64,000 bases of DNA, taken from NCBI RefSeq assembly GCF_910596095.1, contig NC_056543.1, positions 25,306,542 to 25,370,541 on the forward strand, written 5' to 3'. This document shows positions 12,984 to 24,980 of this stretch, in pieces; position 1 is the stretch's first letter, and each line of letters begins with the position of its first letter. Position numbers and translations under genes: made by a program. This stretch comes from Thunnus maccoyii. Its lineage: Eukaryota > Chordata > Actinopteri > Scombriformes > Scombridae. The notes beneath the pieces are model-generated. The model was not told the origin of the DNA. It worked only from the letters and a program-made list of their open reading frames with translations, and did not search any database.

Positions 12984-15900
12984 AGCACATATTGTATACA
13001 AACAACTGGTTCTTTGAGCGTTGCCTCTCCCTCAGTTTAGGGTGACCTCATAGTGTTTGAGTTTTAAGTTGATTGGTCGGTCAAAAGAATGCGTGTGGAA
13101 CTTATTTGAGTTTGTTTGTTATATATCTGAGTCTGCTGTCTCCAACACGTGCTGGGCTTTTCCTGATTTGATTGCTCATACACATCAGTCAGCACAGAGT
13201 CGATGAAAGAACCACCAAAAAACACTGTCCTGTGGTCTGTGTGCGTGTTTGTGTGTGTGTTGTGCACACATGCACAGAGGGAGTGGTGATTAAAGGCTTT
13301 TGCTTTGGCCTGTATAAATGCCAGCTACAGTAAATTTCTAAGGCATCCGACCCAGCCAGATCTCAGGGAATAAAAGCTGCTCTTTGTCGAGTTTGCCCCT
13401 GATTCACTCTGCGTGTTTCCATTCTGCGCTTCACTGCAGGGTCTAGTTCAGTGTCTTGTCAGACACATTTTTCAAAGGAACATTGTTTTGAGCTCAGCAA
13501 TGGAAACACATTTACTCCTAATGTTTCAGAGCCGAACACTCACATTGTGTTTGTGTTATCATAGTTTATTTGATAGGAAAGCGTATCACAATGTACATCA
13601 ATTGTCAAAAACGTAAAGAAGTCTGACAGTTATACAACAGTCTAACAGTTATGTAAGAGGTTTTATTTGTCCCATGTTACAGTTTATAGTCTCACAAACA
13701 ATGAGTGTTGGCAGATTTACATTTTTCATTTAAATTTCTTTGGTGCAAAATGTCAGAGCAAAATCTGACAGAGAGCTGCCAGAAGTTTTTATATCTCATA
13801 TGGCCCTATGTTTTAGTTTAACATTTTTCTGTTTTGTTAGATTTTTTTGCTATTAAATAAAGGCAAATATGCCTTTATTTAATAGACAGACAGGAAATGA
13901 GGGGAGAGAGTGATGGATATTACATGCAACAGGTCCCCGGCTGGAATACAACCAAGGACATTGCAGTTTTGTGGTATTCACCTTAACCATTCAGCTGTCA
14001 GGATTTCCAGGCTTCACTGGTTTTTACTGAATATGCTGCGTAGTGCAGGTCTTTTTTCCCACAAGAAATGTTCAAAGAAGTGTGAAGTAACATGTAAAAT
14101 GTCTCACAGTATATAACCACTGTCTGTTCCTTTCTCTAGAGAATGATAAGCCTATGAAAGGTCTTCGTCAGGAGGACCTGGTGAACCAGGATCTGATCAC
14201 AGAGCTGAGGAAAGAGTTTAGCATGACGCATGATGACTTCTACATGGTCCTCACAGACACCGACATGAGAGTCAAGGTAAGGACTCGCATTTCTGGAACA
14301 ATTAACAGCCCAACAAAACTTGTCCAATTGTTTGCCTGAAACCACTGATGCATCCTTTGCAACCTTCAATGTACGCTGGTCAGATGTTTAAAGAAGCATT
14401 CATGTAACCCTCATCGATTCATAAGGTCATGTGACCATGTCATATTCACAAAGTATTTGCACTCAGATGACCATCAGTCACTGGGAAATATATCACTTGA
14501 ACTAGATCAATGAAATGGCACTGCAGGGTGTAAATTTTGGAAGTCATGTATAAACTGTTGTTTAGGTTTCATGGATATAGTTATCACTGACTGTTTAGCT
14601 GTAACAGATGTGTTGATGTGACAACTCGTACTGTAAACTCCGATATCATGGGTGTTCCTCTGGTGTTTCCTTTTTGTCAGCTGTTTCTAAGGCAACTTTG
14701 TGGTGATAAATTTGAAAATGTTATGACTTGATGAGGTAGTTTTGGTCACCGTGAAACCAGACCAATCTTATTTGGGGAGGAGGTGCATGTTCAGCTTGGC
14801 CTTCAGGTCCTCTTAAAGACCCACTTTCATGGTGCACAATCTGAACATTTTAATCTCACTTTCCCTTTAAGGTTGAAATACTTTTTTGTGTCGTGCTGCT
14901 TAATTCGGTTCACTCATATGAAATTTTTTACGCATCCTGTTGGTCTTCACGTTCCATTTAAAGGTTCACCACCACCCATCTGCCCAACATTTTCACCTTC
15001 CCTTACTCTTTGAAGGTAGTCGTTGCCACTGGCCTGTCCTCATACTGCTGACATGCTGCCTTCACTAAAACACTGTTTTAATTCACACAACATGACGTTT
15101 GCCCAACAGCTGTGTGTGTATGTATGTGTGTGTACGTGCCAGGGTAAATCGCCAGGTTGTTCTTGGACAGATTCATCAAAGAGGCTAGTGTTCACCCCTC
15201 TGCTGACAGAGGCAGAGACAGGGAAGTCTGTGAGCGTCCGAGGATGTGGGTGTGACTATGAGACAGAACGCAGCGGAGGGAGGTGTGAAAGAGTTTGGAC
15301 GAGCTGTGCAGCAGATTCAGTGTACCCTGAGGAAGGTGTGAGAGTGTGTATGTGGCTGGGATATATTTTACTGCATGTGTTAGATGTTCATACTGAGATT
15401 GCTTAACATTTCGTAAATTAAATACGATACTGTGTTATGTTTAACCAACGTGCCCTGTATGTGCTCCTTCCCAGAAGTTATTATCAAGAACGCTAGAGAT
15501 GTGGCACACCACATCTACAAACATGTTCCCAAATATCACTTTACTGGAAACAGTTTCATCACTGTTGCAATGAATTTCTATTTTCATATCCTCTGTGTCA
15601 GTTGTCTCCGCAGTCATTATGATATATTCATTCTGTGGTTTCACCACATTGCAAATCAACCTTTGGGGATCGTATGACTGGTTCTTGTTGGGTTTTTTTG
15701 TCAGCAATCCTATGAGGTTCCCATTGCAATGAAGGCTGTATTCGACTACATCGACACTTTCTCCTCCCGCATCCGAGAAATGGAGCAGCAGAAGAGAGAT
15801 GGCGTCGAGTGTAAGAAAGAAGACAAGCCCAGATCGTTGGAGAACTTCCTCTCCAGGTAGGGTTGTTTCTAAAAAGTTTCAAATACATGGTGAGAAGTAT

Positions 15901-18900
15901 GTGGATGCTCAAATTTTACACCTATGGGTATTAATATGCTGCTATAACAGCCTCTACTCTTCTGGGAGGTTTTTCCACCTGACTTTGGAAACTGGCTGCA
16001 GCTGCTCCCGTTCAGCCACAAGAAAATTTGTGGGGTTGGACACTGATGTTAACCAATAAGATGTGGCTTGCAGTCAGTGTCCACATACTTTTGATTATAT
16101 AGTGTATCTTTGAACATGCATAGCAAACAATTATAATGTCTTAGTTAAGTGTTTTTCAGGGGAAATATTGGGTGGTCCCATCAGGCTGTTTCCTCTTTCA
16201 TCAAACATCTGCTCCTTTGCTCAATAATCAGTGGACCGCAATTCACAGCGTTTATAAGCAGCATATGTCAGATTGTGGCAGCCCTTTTGTGTGTGTCCAA
16301 CAGATATTAAAAGTAACATAAACCCCTGCCATTCCTCAAGGCTGAATCACTGCAGTCACATATTTTCCCGTGATGTCTAAACCAGACAGGCTGTCTTTTG
16401 TTGCCATGGAGATCTAGATTCCAGCTCCGGATCACAGTGCAGAGATCTGGCAGGTTTTTGACCATAATTTGGGGTTGTCACCCTCTGGCAGTAATAGTAT
16501 TGGAATATGTTAGTGTACAAGTACAAACTCCTTGTCTTAGTACCAAGCTTTCACTGTTGCACCAAAGTGCCACTTAAATCCAGGCTGAAATTTTCTGTGA
16601 TTGTAGGTTCCGCTGGAGACGTCGCCTGTTCATCATCTCCGCCCCCAGCGACGAGGAGTGGGCCTATCAGCAGCAGCTCTACGCCCTGACCAGCCAGGCC
16701 TGCAACCTAGGTGAGTCACCTGAAATAAACCTTCAGTCACTTTCTAACCAGTCTGTGAGTGGCAAATTAACCTGAGGTCAGAAAAGTGACTTTAAAGATC
16801 AGTTCACCAAATTAACAGCAACAACAACAACAAAAAAGACAACTCTTTTTCACATTTACATTTCTTTAGCCATATAGTGAGTGTCAGTTGCAGAGGTTTT
16901 GAGACAATTCCAATGCAGTGGAGGTGCATTAAACCTGCAATAACTGATTTTTTTTGGCAATTTGGGGGCAGCGGAAAACAGCTGTGAACCATGAACCACA
17001 ATGTTCGCATCTGGCCCCATTACTCGCTGCTGTGACCAAAAATGACGCTATGAGAGTGGTGAGACTGAACCAAAACAATAAAGATGTGAGCCAGAAAGCC
17101 AAAACGATGATTTAAATGGGACCTATTATGTTCATTTCCAGCTCTATATTTTTATCCTGGGACTAGAGTAGATTCACAGTTCAAAAAACTCCTTATTTGT
17201 CTTATACTCACCCTTTATGCAGCCCCTCAGTTCAGCGTCTGTCTCTAAAAGGCAGTCTTAGCTCCTGTCTCTTTAAGGCCCCCCTCCCAGTGATCCCACT
17301 TTGTTCGGATTGGCCAACTTTCCAGAACTTGCTGAGGGAAAGCCCTATCAGAGTTGCCTTAAGTTACCGCCAATGAAAACTCAACATTTCTGTCTTTCTC
17401 TGCTTTATATTAAAAGCTTTTAAATTACTAAATAACGGGAGACTTTTATTGTGAAGAATTTATAGGAAATTAAATGTGTTCATCATTGAATTAGCAGAGC
17501 TTCATTAGCAGTGCTAATGTCGACTCAACAAGCTCTGGAGATATTTGGAGCTCTTTGTTCAGCAGATCAGTTACAAATAATGCAGGGAGGAATAGTACAA
17601 GCAGAAACAGCCGTAGCGATGATGATGTTTGATGAGGAGCTGCAGACGACCAGCACACCTCCAACAGCTAAACAATTTATTTGTCACTTTTACTTTGCCA
17701 CGTAGTGTAATGGAAAAAGACACAGTGTGCCAACTCAACCCGAGTCATGGCTTGGCGTGACTACCCCCAAAACAATGGAAAAATGCCACAACGTTAGTGG
17801 AGCGGAGCAATGAACTCCAGCACTAACACTGCAGCACTTGTGGGAGCTCTGCCTGGAGCAGATGACCATATAAATAAATCCGCCATGAGCTGACATCAGC
17901 TTGTCTTGAAAATAGAAAAAAATGTTTGAAACCTAGTATTCAGAGTAGTCTGAAGCCTGAGCTTTTTGCTCACATGGATTACTTTTACATACATTTACTT
18001 CATTATTTGACACATTTTCCACATTTAACATTAACATCTGACATTGTACCATTATATATATGACAGAAAATATGGAAGATCATAATAGGTCCCCTTTAAA
18101 AGATGTGACAAAGCTCAGCAGAGATGAGGAAGAATTGAGTGATAATTCTCTGTTGGTTTATCAGTACAGACCAGCCCCCTTGCACATGAACGTAGTCATG
18201 TGATCCATTGTTAATATAAAAATATTGATCATAGCCACTGTGGAGCTCAAAGCATAGAATGATTAGATTTGAAAAACTCAACAGAACTAGACTTCACTGT
18301 GGACCATTTTCTTTTTGTTCCTTTGTTAAAATAGTTCCCAGGCAAAGACAGCCCTCCACACTGTAGTTTATAGGTAAAACTGAATAATGGGAGCATCATT
18401 CAATACTATAAATGGCATTACAATACAATATTTTTGAGCACCACAAATGAAATTGCAATCTCCTGCATTGTATTGGAATGATCTACAAATAAAGTGAAAC
18501 CATATACATGGCTATATACCACCAAAGCCATTTTTATAAATATGTTTTTGTGTCATTTAAAGTGGAAATCTCGAAGATCTCCGTTTCATTCTCTTTGGTG
18601 GCACCGTACAGTGTTAAGTGGTAATTGCAGGTGTGTTTTTTTACCTCACACGACCTCACTCCCAGGAATCCAAACAGTGTCGCTGTGTGACGTCACGCTA
18701 CAATTGAATAGCGAGTCTGTTGCGTTAGGTCCGCCTACCCTCTCTAGCGAATCAACCACTGGGGGATGGAAAACGTGTCACTTACTGCACTATTTGTGAT
18801 TTGAATGCTTGGCGGGGAAGTCGTCACCGACACCCGGTTCGTAATAATCATAATACTGCAAATGCAAGAGCTTTCATCAGTGAGCCATATGGTCAATAGA

Positions 18901-19658
18901 TAGTGACTTAACAGACATGTATTTAAATGAAAATCTTTGAGATTATAACTATAAAAGTGCCTTTAATATGTGGGGCCTTTTTGCTGATATGTGGTCATTT
19001 TATCAGTGTGGCCAGTTGTACGAGGACTTTTCCTTTGGATTTTCTGCTTCTCTTTTCTGTCCTCTCTGTGTGTGCTCAGCCAGAGTGGCTCTGTCTGCTC
19101 ATGCTGACTACCCTCTCTGTGCTCCAAACAATTTCCTGTTGCTGCAGCCAGGAACAAACAAACAACAACAACAAAAAGCTTCTCTTCCCAGAAAAGACCT
19201 ACCTGAAGGAGCAAGCATAAAATCCTTCATTAAGTGACCACAGATTGAATCCTCTTCGTGTTATATTATTTCAGATTAGTAGAATGGATGTTAAGTTGTA
19301 TGAAAACGTCTCAAATACAGTACAGCAGTAGTTCAATCCACATATTAAACTATACTATATGCTACAGTTACATTAGATGCGTATTATGGGTGATTAGAAC
19401 TGAACAAAATCTAATCTTTCCTCTGTCTTTCCAGTCATTTTTCTATGTACTTTTCAACTAAATACTTTCATGGTGACCTTAAATGTACCCAAGCATGTGT
19501 CCTGACACTGCCGGCCAAAGTATTAGTCAGACTACCTCTGAATATATTAATCACATGAAGAAGTTGATTACAAGCGATGTGTCTGTTTGCTGCATCCTTC
19601 CAGATATTATCAGCACATGTCTATGTTTGTGCATACTGTATGTGTGTGTGTGTATGCG

Positions 19659-19739
<81 letters not shown>

Positions 19740-22700
19740 AGGGATCCCAGATGACAAAACTGGCAAAGAGCTGTTCTCTTCTGTCTGGAGCTAACAAGCC
19801 CCTTTTTGCATCACTGACAACAGTCTTTTTGGCCTGCCAGTTAGTCAACTTTTCCACAGTTACTTAAATATTATTTCTGTATATCTCAAAAAGAGACGTT
19901 TATCTAAACTTAACAAATCTCAACAACCTGATGTGTCTGACATATTTATGTAAGATAAATGTAAACTCACAATGAACTCCCTTTCTCAGTAAAACCAAAT
20001 AAACGCTGTCATCAGGAGACACTCCTCTACTTGAACCTGATGTTCCAGTCTTGTTTCTATTAATTCAAGATTTCTTAATATTTCTCCTTAGTTCTTTTCC
20101 TAGAGCTTCTTTCTCATAATGCTTACTATAGTCAGGAATGTAGATGAATATGTTACATTTATGACTTTGACTCTTGTACTGACTACCATTCAAGAAGAAA
20201 TGACTACACATTCAACTAGATTTAAGATTTTACTTGGTGCCAAATGTTGAGCCTAAATTATATATTGTTTATATGCTGAGCATTTCAACTTATTCTACTG
20301 CTGCACTCAATAGTCACGCTGAGTAAGACTGTTGGCTTAATGCTAACATCTAACAGTTCCACTTTCCAATGGAAAATTCAAAGAGGAAGCCGTAACTAAA
20401 GGGTTTATAAATGGTTAGGGGAACTTTGAGGTTGCAAAGTTGTAAAACAAAATCCTTTTGACTTTTGTCTGTGTTTACCCTCCTCTTAGCTAACCTGCTT
20501 TGTCTGTTTAGTTCAATCTTTACTTTTTCTTTACTGAACTTAACCTTCATGGGTTTCTCATGTCCTTTAGTAATGATATTTTCTCTATTACTTTATTACA
20601 AACCACCAAATTTGCATTTGATGTCAGTACATCAATAATTCTCTTTAAAGAGTAACTTAACACCAAGCTGCTGTTGCACTGATCTCTCTGGTTGAAACTT
20701 TTAAGCCTGACTACGCCCCACCACACCCAGCATCAAAGCATGCTTTGTTGCCCCTGTAACCACACCCAGCAGTGATGTCACAGGGTCCCGCAGTACACCT
20801 TTATATCAGTGCAGCAAGATGACAAGATAAACCACAGGAGATCAGAAAAAACAAGATTTTTAGGGGGTGTCAACATACTCTTTACTAAAACTACTGTCGT
20901 CTTACCTTAAAAAAATCAATGAAATCTGGAATTGTAATAGTTATATTATTGAAAGGCACCTCATACTCTGTGGCTTTGTTCTTAAAAGTACTGTAAGTGG
21001 TCAAATAGTCTTCTGAATTAAAGACTGAGTTAAAAAGATGAATCAGGTTTGGCAGGAAGAGGAAAAAACACCAAAAGTATCTTTTCAACCAGGGAACCAC
21101 AAACATGTTCTTATTAATGGCTCCTTACTGATCTATAAAGCTTTAAGAAGTTATTAATCAACCATTAACAAAGCTATCTGTTACAGCTCACACAGTAAAT
21201 GTACAATAATATAATGTCTGTTTATTCATATGAGTGAGTCAGGTGACTGGGGAAAAATCACGTCTTGCTTATCAGCAGTTCCAGACCAAGTCTGTGAGGA
21301 TTTTTCTCCCCTTCATGTGTTGCTCTTGGCTGGATTGGCACTCAGGGTTGTTCCCTCCCTCCCTGTCCCAGAAAAAGGCCTGTCCTGCTGACTGGGCTGA
21401 AGGCCTGAGAGGTTTGATCCTGGTATCCAGTACTTGGCTCTCACCAAGTAAAGCCAGCATTCTCCTATGTTTAATGTGGGTTTCCTCGCTTCAGAGGAAA
21501 CAGCTTTTTGGCTGAACTCACAGGACCACCCCGTTCTCCCTTTATCTAGAAACCACTGCTTGAGATGGCTCCAATGATAAACAGCCACAGTGAAATCAGT
21601 CAGCAGAAGGACTGATGGATAAGAAACAGTTGGTCAGCATGTTGCAAACACAGCAATGTTCCTTGAGTTGTGACTTTTACTGGTATCTTTCTAAGATATT
21701 TGCTTTTCTCTGATCTGTGTTGTCAATGTGGTTTCTGTTGCCATGGTGAAATAGGTCTGAGGCACATCGCCATTCTGAAGTTGGTCGGCACGGAGCCGAC
21801 GGATATGGGCGGAGTGTTGGAACTCTATCCTATCAATGGTAAGAACTTTCTTATATAAAGTAATGTATATGTTTTTCAGGCATGTCTATGGCAAACACAC
21901 ACTGACACACACCTAATAGTCCTTGTCTAGTTGCTAAGACCATACCTACAGTTTACCAGTTTTCCTCAAGCAAAATCTTACCCCAGATCTCCCCTGCTTA
22001 CCCAAAACCAGAATCCTAATCGATCCAGAAATCCCCCTGCACAGGCCAGTGTTTCTGTGTCCCTGTTCTCATCATTGTTCCACCATATGGTAAAGAGAAT
22101 CTGAGCTCAAAGGTCTGCTTACTATTCCACCATGTCCCCATAGGAACCTCAAAGATTTGTTACTAACAGGGACAGTCTCCATACAATTTTACAGCTGCGT
22201 AACCATGCGTGCTGCTGTGACAGGGGACTCTTTATCAGACTTTACTTAGGAAAAAATAAACAGGAGTTATGCAAGACTGTAAAAACTAGAGCTGTTTCCA
22301 GGGGGCTTAAGTTGTTTAGGTTTCTGCTTTTGGCATTTGAGCTCAGCATGTGGAGGTACAGTAAATGTCAAATGATTCTACAAAGAAAAACATGTGCATT
22401 TTTTCTGCTGTAGAAGTTCTGTCTTAAATACTTCATTCCTAACTTGAATATCTGCACCATCCAGGAACTGCTACAGTGGAGCGTGAAGGACTGTCAGCCA
22501 CCCTGGTGAAAGACATGAGGAACTACTTCCAGGTCAGCCCAGAGTACTTCTCCATGCTGCTGGTCGGGAAGGACGGCAACGTTAAGTCCTGGTACCCTTC
22601 ACCCATGTGGTCCATGGCTATCATCTACGACCTGGTAGACTCTATGCAGCTACGCAGACAGGAGATGGCCATCCAGCAGTCACTTGGCATGCGCTGCCCT

Positions 22701-22787
22701 GAAGATGAGTACGGTGGCTATGGCTACCATCAGCACGGTTACGAACACGGTTACCAGGATGGCTATCACCAAGGCTATGGCTACTAA
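6709..22787 (+). CDS. ccdc80: Coiled-coil domain-containing protein 80 (CCDC80/URB/DRO1)
   Basis: Exons: 6709-7396, 7562-7759, 8606-9090, 9400-9747, 10972-11128, 14140-14276, 15705-15856, 16607-16710, 21755-21838, 22465-22787. All junctions are GT-AG and phases join to 891 residues (human about 950). The product is a secreted, matrix-associated protein linked in mammals to cell adhesion, adipocyte differentiation and growth suppression. A signal peptide covers residues 1 to about 19. Three copies of the CCDC80-type (P-DUDES) domain lie at about 138-292, 560-715 and 717-860, each opening with an arginine/leucine-rich strand (for example RRRLFIISAP). Between copies 1 and 2 are a threonine-rich linker (about 296-400) and a lysine-rich segment (about 475-545). 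The tail is rich in Tyr, Gly and His (HGYQDGYHQGYGY). The ATG at 6709 begins the signal peptide. Domain 3 through LRRQEMAIQQSLGMRCPEDEY is nearly identical to mammalian CCDC80, so the identification is firm. TAA is followed at once by TAG. Confidence 0.96.
7868..8302. repeat. Dispersed repeat in ccdc80 intron 2
   Basis: The segment contains the stretches CCCCAGTGCAATGGAGGTGA and GGAGGCAGAAATCTCAGAAA and ends in GGGTGAAGTGACCCTTTAA, an ending I recognise from short non-autonomous elements scattered through teleost genomes. The left limit is approximate. Confidence 0.5.
8683..8868 (+). repeat. ccdc80: ACN-triplet tract coding the Thr-rich linker of ccdc80
   Basis: In exon 3 the reading frame becomes a run of ACA/ACC/ACG/ACT codons broken by Arg, Ala, Lys and Pro. 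It encodes a Thr-rich, probably O-glycosylated and disordered linker. Human CCDC80 has a Thr/Pro-rich stretch at the same place, but the exact repeat differs. The long valine-rich frame on the other strand is its shadow. Confidence 0.85.
9970..10200 (+). repeat. Fragment of the GCTGCAACTAACGATTA-type repeat
   Basis: Ccdc80 intron 4 carries GTCAGAAAATTG, ACTTGTTTTGTCC and CCAAACATATTCAGTTTACTATC in order, the internal text of a very common teleost repeat that is also seen at 27690-28262 and 38289-38600. The ends are eroded. Confidence 0.6.
12560..12983. repeat. CA/GT microsatellites in ccdc80 intron 5
   Basis: A short CA tract lies at about 12560-12587 and a GT tract at 12947-12983. Between them, at about 12876-12905, is a GC-rich patch with ACGTCA and CCGCCCCCACCCGCG, resembling a CRE next to Sp/KLF boxes. 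The rest of this 3-kb intron shows nothing I can name up to 13849. Confidence 0.7.
13850..13995 (-). repeat. Hairpin plus SINE-like dispersed repeat
   Basis: Bases 13850-13865 and 13870-13885 are perfect 16-bp inverted repeats around a 4-base loop. They are followed by GACAGGAAATGAGGGGAGAG and text resembling the common teleost repeat whose minus strand carries a tRNA-like GGTTCGAATCC box, here decayed. It lies just upstream of ccdc80 exon 6. Confidence 0.6.
16790..17015 (+). repeat. Dispersed repeat in ccdc80 intron 8
   Basis: It begins with TTTAAAGATCAGTTCACCAAATT-like text and continues with CATTTCTTTAGCCATATAGTG and AATGCAGTGGAGGTG motifs, typical of short non-autonomous teleost elements. 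It ends about 100 bp before the larger element at 17111. Confidence 0.5.
17111..18100. mobile_element. Non-autonomous DNA transposon with 20-bp terminal inverted repeats
   Basis: The left end TTTAAATGGGACCTATTATG (17111-17130) matches the reverse complement of 18081-18100 at 19 of 20 positions. The 990-bp element carries no transposase frame. The TTTAAA at both ends is itself palindromic, so a TTAA or TTTAAA target duplication is possible but cannot be separated from the repeat. Internal text (GCCTGTCTCTTTAAGGCCCC-like) matches a dispersed teleost family. It lies inside ccdc80 intron 8. Confidence 0.85.
18560..18860. repeat. Possible dispersed repeat, GC-richer patch in ccdc80 intron 8
   Basis: The stretch is richer in CpG than its surroundings and includes a complete TGACGTCA site near 18688. 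It resembles repeat text seen in other fish introns, but I cannot define its ends. A second patch of this kind, CACACCCAGC-rich, lies at about 20640-20840. Confidence 0.35.
19641..19736. repeat. Long TG microsatellite
   Basis: An uninterrupted TG run covers 19663-19736 (37 units), preceded by an imperfect run from 19641. It lies in ccdc80 intron 8. Open frames of Cys/Val or His/Thr here are artefacts. Confidence 0.97.
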
Positions 22788-23399
22788 TAGGTTTATGGGT
22801 GTGTGCTAATCATGATTGCACAACCTAACTCCTCCATCTGCCTTGCAGCTGGTGCTTGGCGCTATCGGTCCTCTTCCTTTGACCCATAACCTTTTTTCAT
22901 CTTTTCTACCCATCCTCCAACAGGCAGTTGGCTCAGATGAAGTGAGGTTCTTGAATGTTTTGTAGCACTTAGTGGAAGCCTCAAAACTGTTGCTTTCACC
23001 TATCCAGTTCTTAAATATATAGAATAGTATGCTGCAAGTAACGGTCATTTGCAAGAGGCTTTAATCAGAGCTGGTTAGTCAGTAAATGTGTAGAGGAGCC
23101 TGGAGGTTCAGGGATCTGTTGTGTACTTAGTTTTTGTTTTGTTTTTTGCAGTTCCAACTTCAAACAAAGTGTGTTTTGCACATCATAGTATCTGTCTCCT
23201 TCACTTGCCTTCCAGGTCATCTTCATGTTATCAGCACAGACCTTTTTATTTTGTAGATAATGGGCTAAAATAAGACATATATGTATTTATTGGACATCTG
23301 TTGCATTTCAGGTACAGTTATCGATTATTTTATGAAAAGCTGTCACATTATTGCTCTTTTGTAAAGTTTCTTATTTATACTCTATTGTGCTATATGACA

Positions 23400-23405
23400 A
23401 ATAAA
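23400..23405 (+). terminator. ccdc80: Poly(A) signal of ccdc80
   Basis: AATAAA lies about 610 bases after the ccdc80 stop codon, in an AT-rich 3' UTR with no other strong signal between. The mRNA end is inferred to be near 23420. Confidence 0.7.
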
Positions 23406-23425
23406 CATTTGTTTAATACCAGTAT

Positions 23426-24035
23426 TGGTCTTCGAATTGCTTTCAATACTCACAAGCAGAGTTTCAGTGTAAACTTTCCCAGTGTAAGAATTATTTGAGC
23501 TACGTCGCCTCCTAGTGGCCTAACAAGATGATAACTGGAAATACTTTTCTCGACAGTATATTTCAGTGGCCATTTTATAATCAAGACCACTCTTTTGTGT
23601 ATCACTAAAAATATGGGTTGTACTAGAGTACAAATAAAAAATAATTGGTTTTGGCTTTTAACCTCCTCAACCTCATCCACCCGTCAGCAGGTCCATTTTT
23701 ATAAGCAAATGTGCAGCCAAGCATTGCTGAAATCCACTGAACTTGAATTTGACTCCAGGATTTCCAAATACAGCTTAAGTGTGCATAAAATGATGCGAAT
23801 GAAATCTAGAAATTTTCATTTGATATGATGATGATGAAGCTACCTTTGCATATTAATATTTTCCCAACATCATTACTGTGCCTTCCATCCCCATCCTTTG
23901 TCCCCACACATCCGTAGTCCATTTATTCCCTCACATTTCCACCTCATCTCCTACTGCTATTGTTTCATGTGATCTTTAAAAATCATTTAAATAACTAACT
24001 TTCATGTGAACAAAATTAAGCCAGTTTACTTGCAG
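23426..24035. other. Intergenic gap between convergent ccdc80 and slc35a5
   Basis: About 610 bp lie between the inferred poly(A) sites of two genes transcribed towards each other. I see no coding or structural element in it. Confidence 0.6.
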
Positions 24036-24041
24036 TTTATT
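24036..24041 (-). terminator. slc35a5: Poly(A) signal of slc35a5 (minus strand)
   Basis: TTTATT on the plus strand is AATAAA on the minus strand, about 940 bases beyond the slc35a5 stop codon. It is the best placed signal, though other AT-rich hexamers lie between. Confidence 0.5.
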
Positions 24042-24980
24042 TCAGAGCAACTTTAGCATTCATACATGTTAAAATTTTATGGCACAAAAGACAATCTTTT
24101 TTATAGAACGAAGAAGACAAATACTGTAAATTTCATTGTATTTCACAGTTGTAATGCCATAATGACAAAAAATATACAGTATATATATTCAAGGCCAAGT
24201 AAGAGAATCAAGAGCCAGTTTGTTGTGCTTTCAGACTGACATTAAAGTGGTCTTTTATGTCAATGCTTATGATTCTGGTTCAGGTGTAAGAAAAAAAACT
24301 CTTGTGCACTATAATGAAGCAAACAGTTGTGTGTGTAAACTTCTGGTAACGTAGAGTTCCATGGTAATTTATGAAGGTATAGTTGGTGGATTTGTCCTGT
24401 ACTGTGTTGCTTAAGTTGTCCAAATTGTTTAAATATGGTCTCAAAGATGATCACAGAGTTGAATCAACATTTCTTTTACACAGTACCAACAACAATTAAA
24501 ATACTGTATTGCCTGATACAACCGTAAAATTGGCTGAAATGTGGCTGCTGGTCATTAATCTTATCCAATTACCTTCCAACAGTCAAATAGCTGCACATGT
24601 AACAAAAATCATTAGAGGAAATAAACAATCCCTAACAGAAGCCCTTAATGATCCCAAACGGCAAATACCGTGACACAATAATTTCCCTGCACATGACAGA
24701 ACTCGTACACAGACAGGCACATTTCAAAATATACACAAAAGCCTTAGTTGTTTTTTTCAGTCATGAGGAAAGTGCAAACATATGTCTGACAGAGCTCATC
24801 ACACATCCCGTCAACATTATCAGTCACTGTTTTCTTACTGACGGTCATTCAAATAAATGCTTTAACAGAACGTGTGTGTGTAGACAGTCCTGCATCCAGG
24901 AGCACAAGTCTAGTGAGCAGCTTAATATGAAGCGGCAGTGCAGAAGAAAATCTGTCTTGTAGCAGAACCGTAAGTCATCA

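Noticed and set aside
17511-17705. 64-residue open frame inside the element at 17111-18100
   Set aside because: Too short, with no transposase motif; fortuitous in a non-autonomous element.
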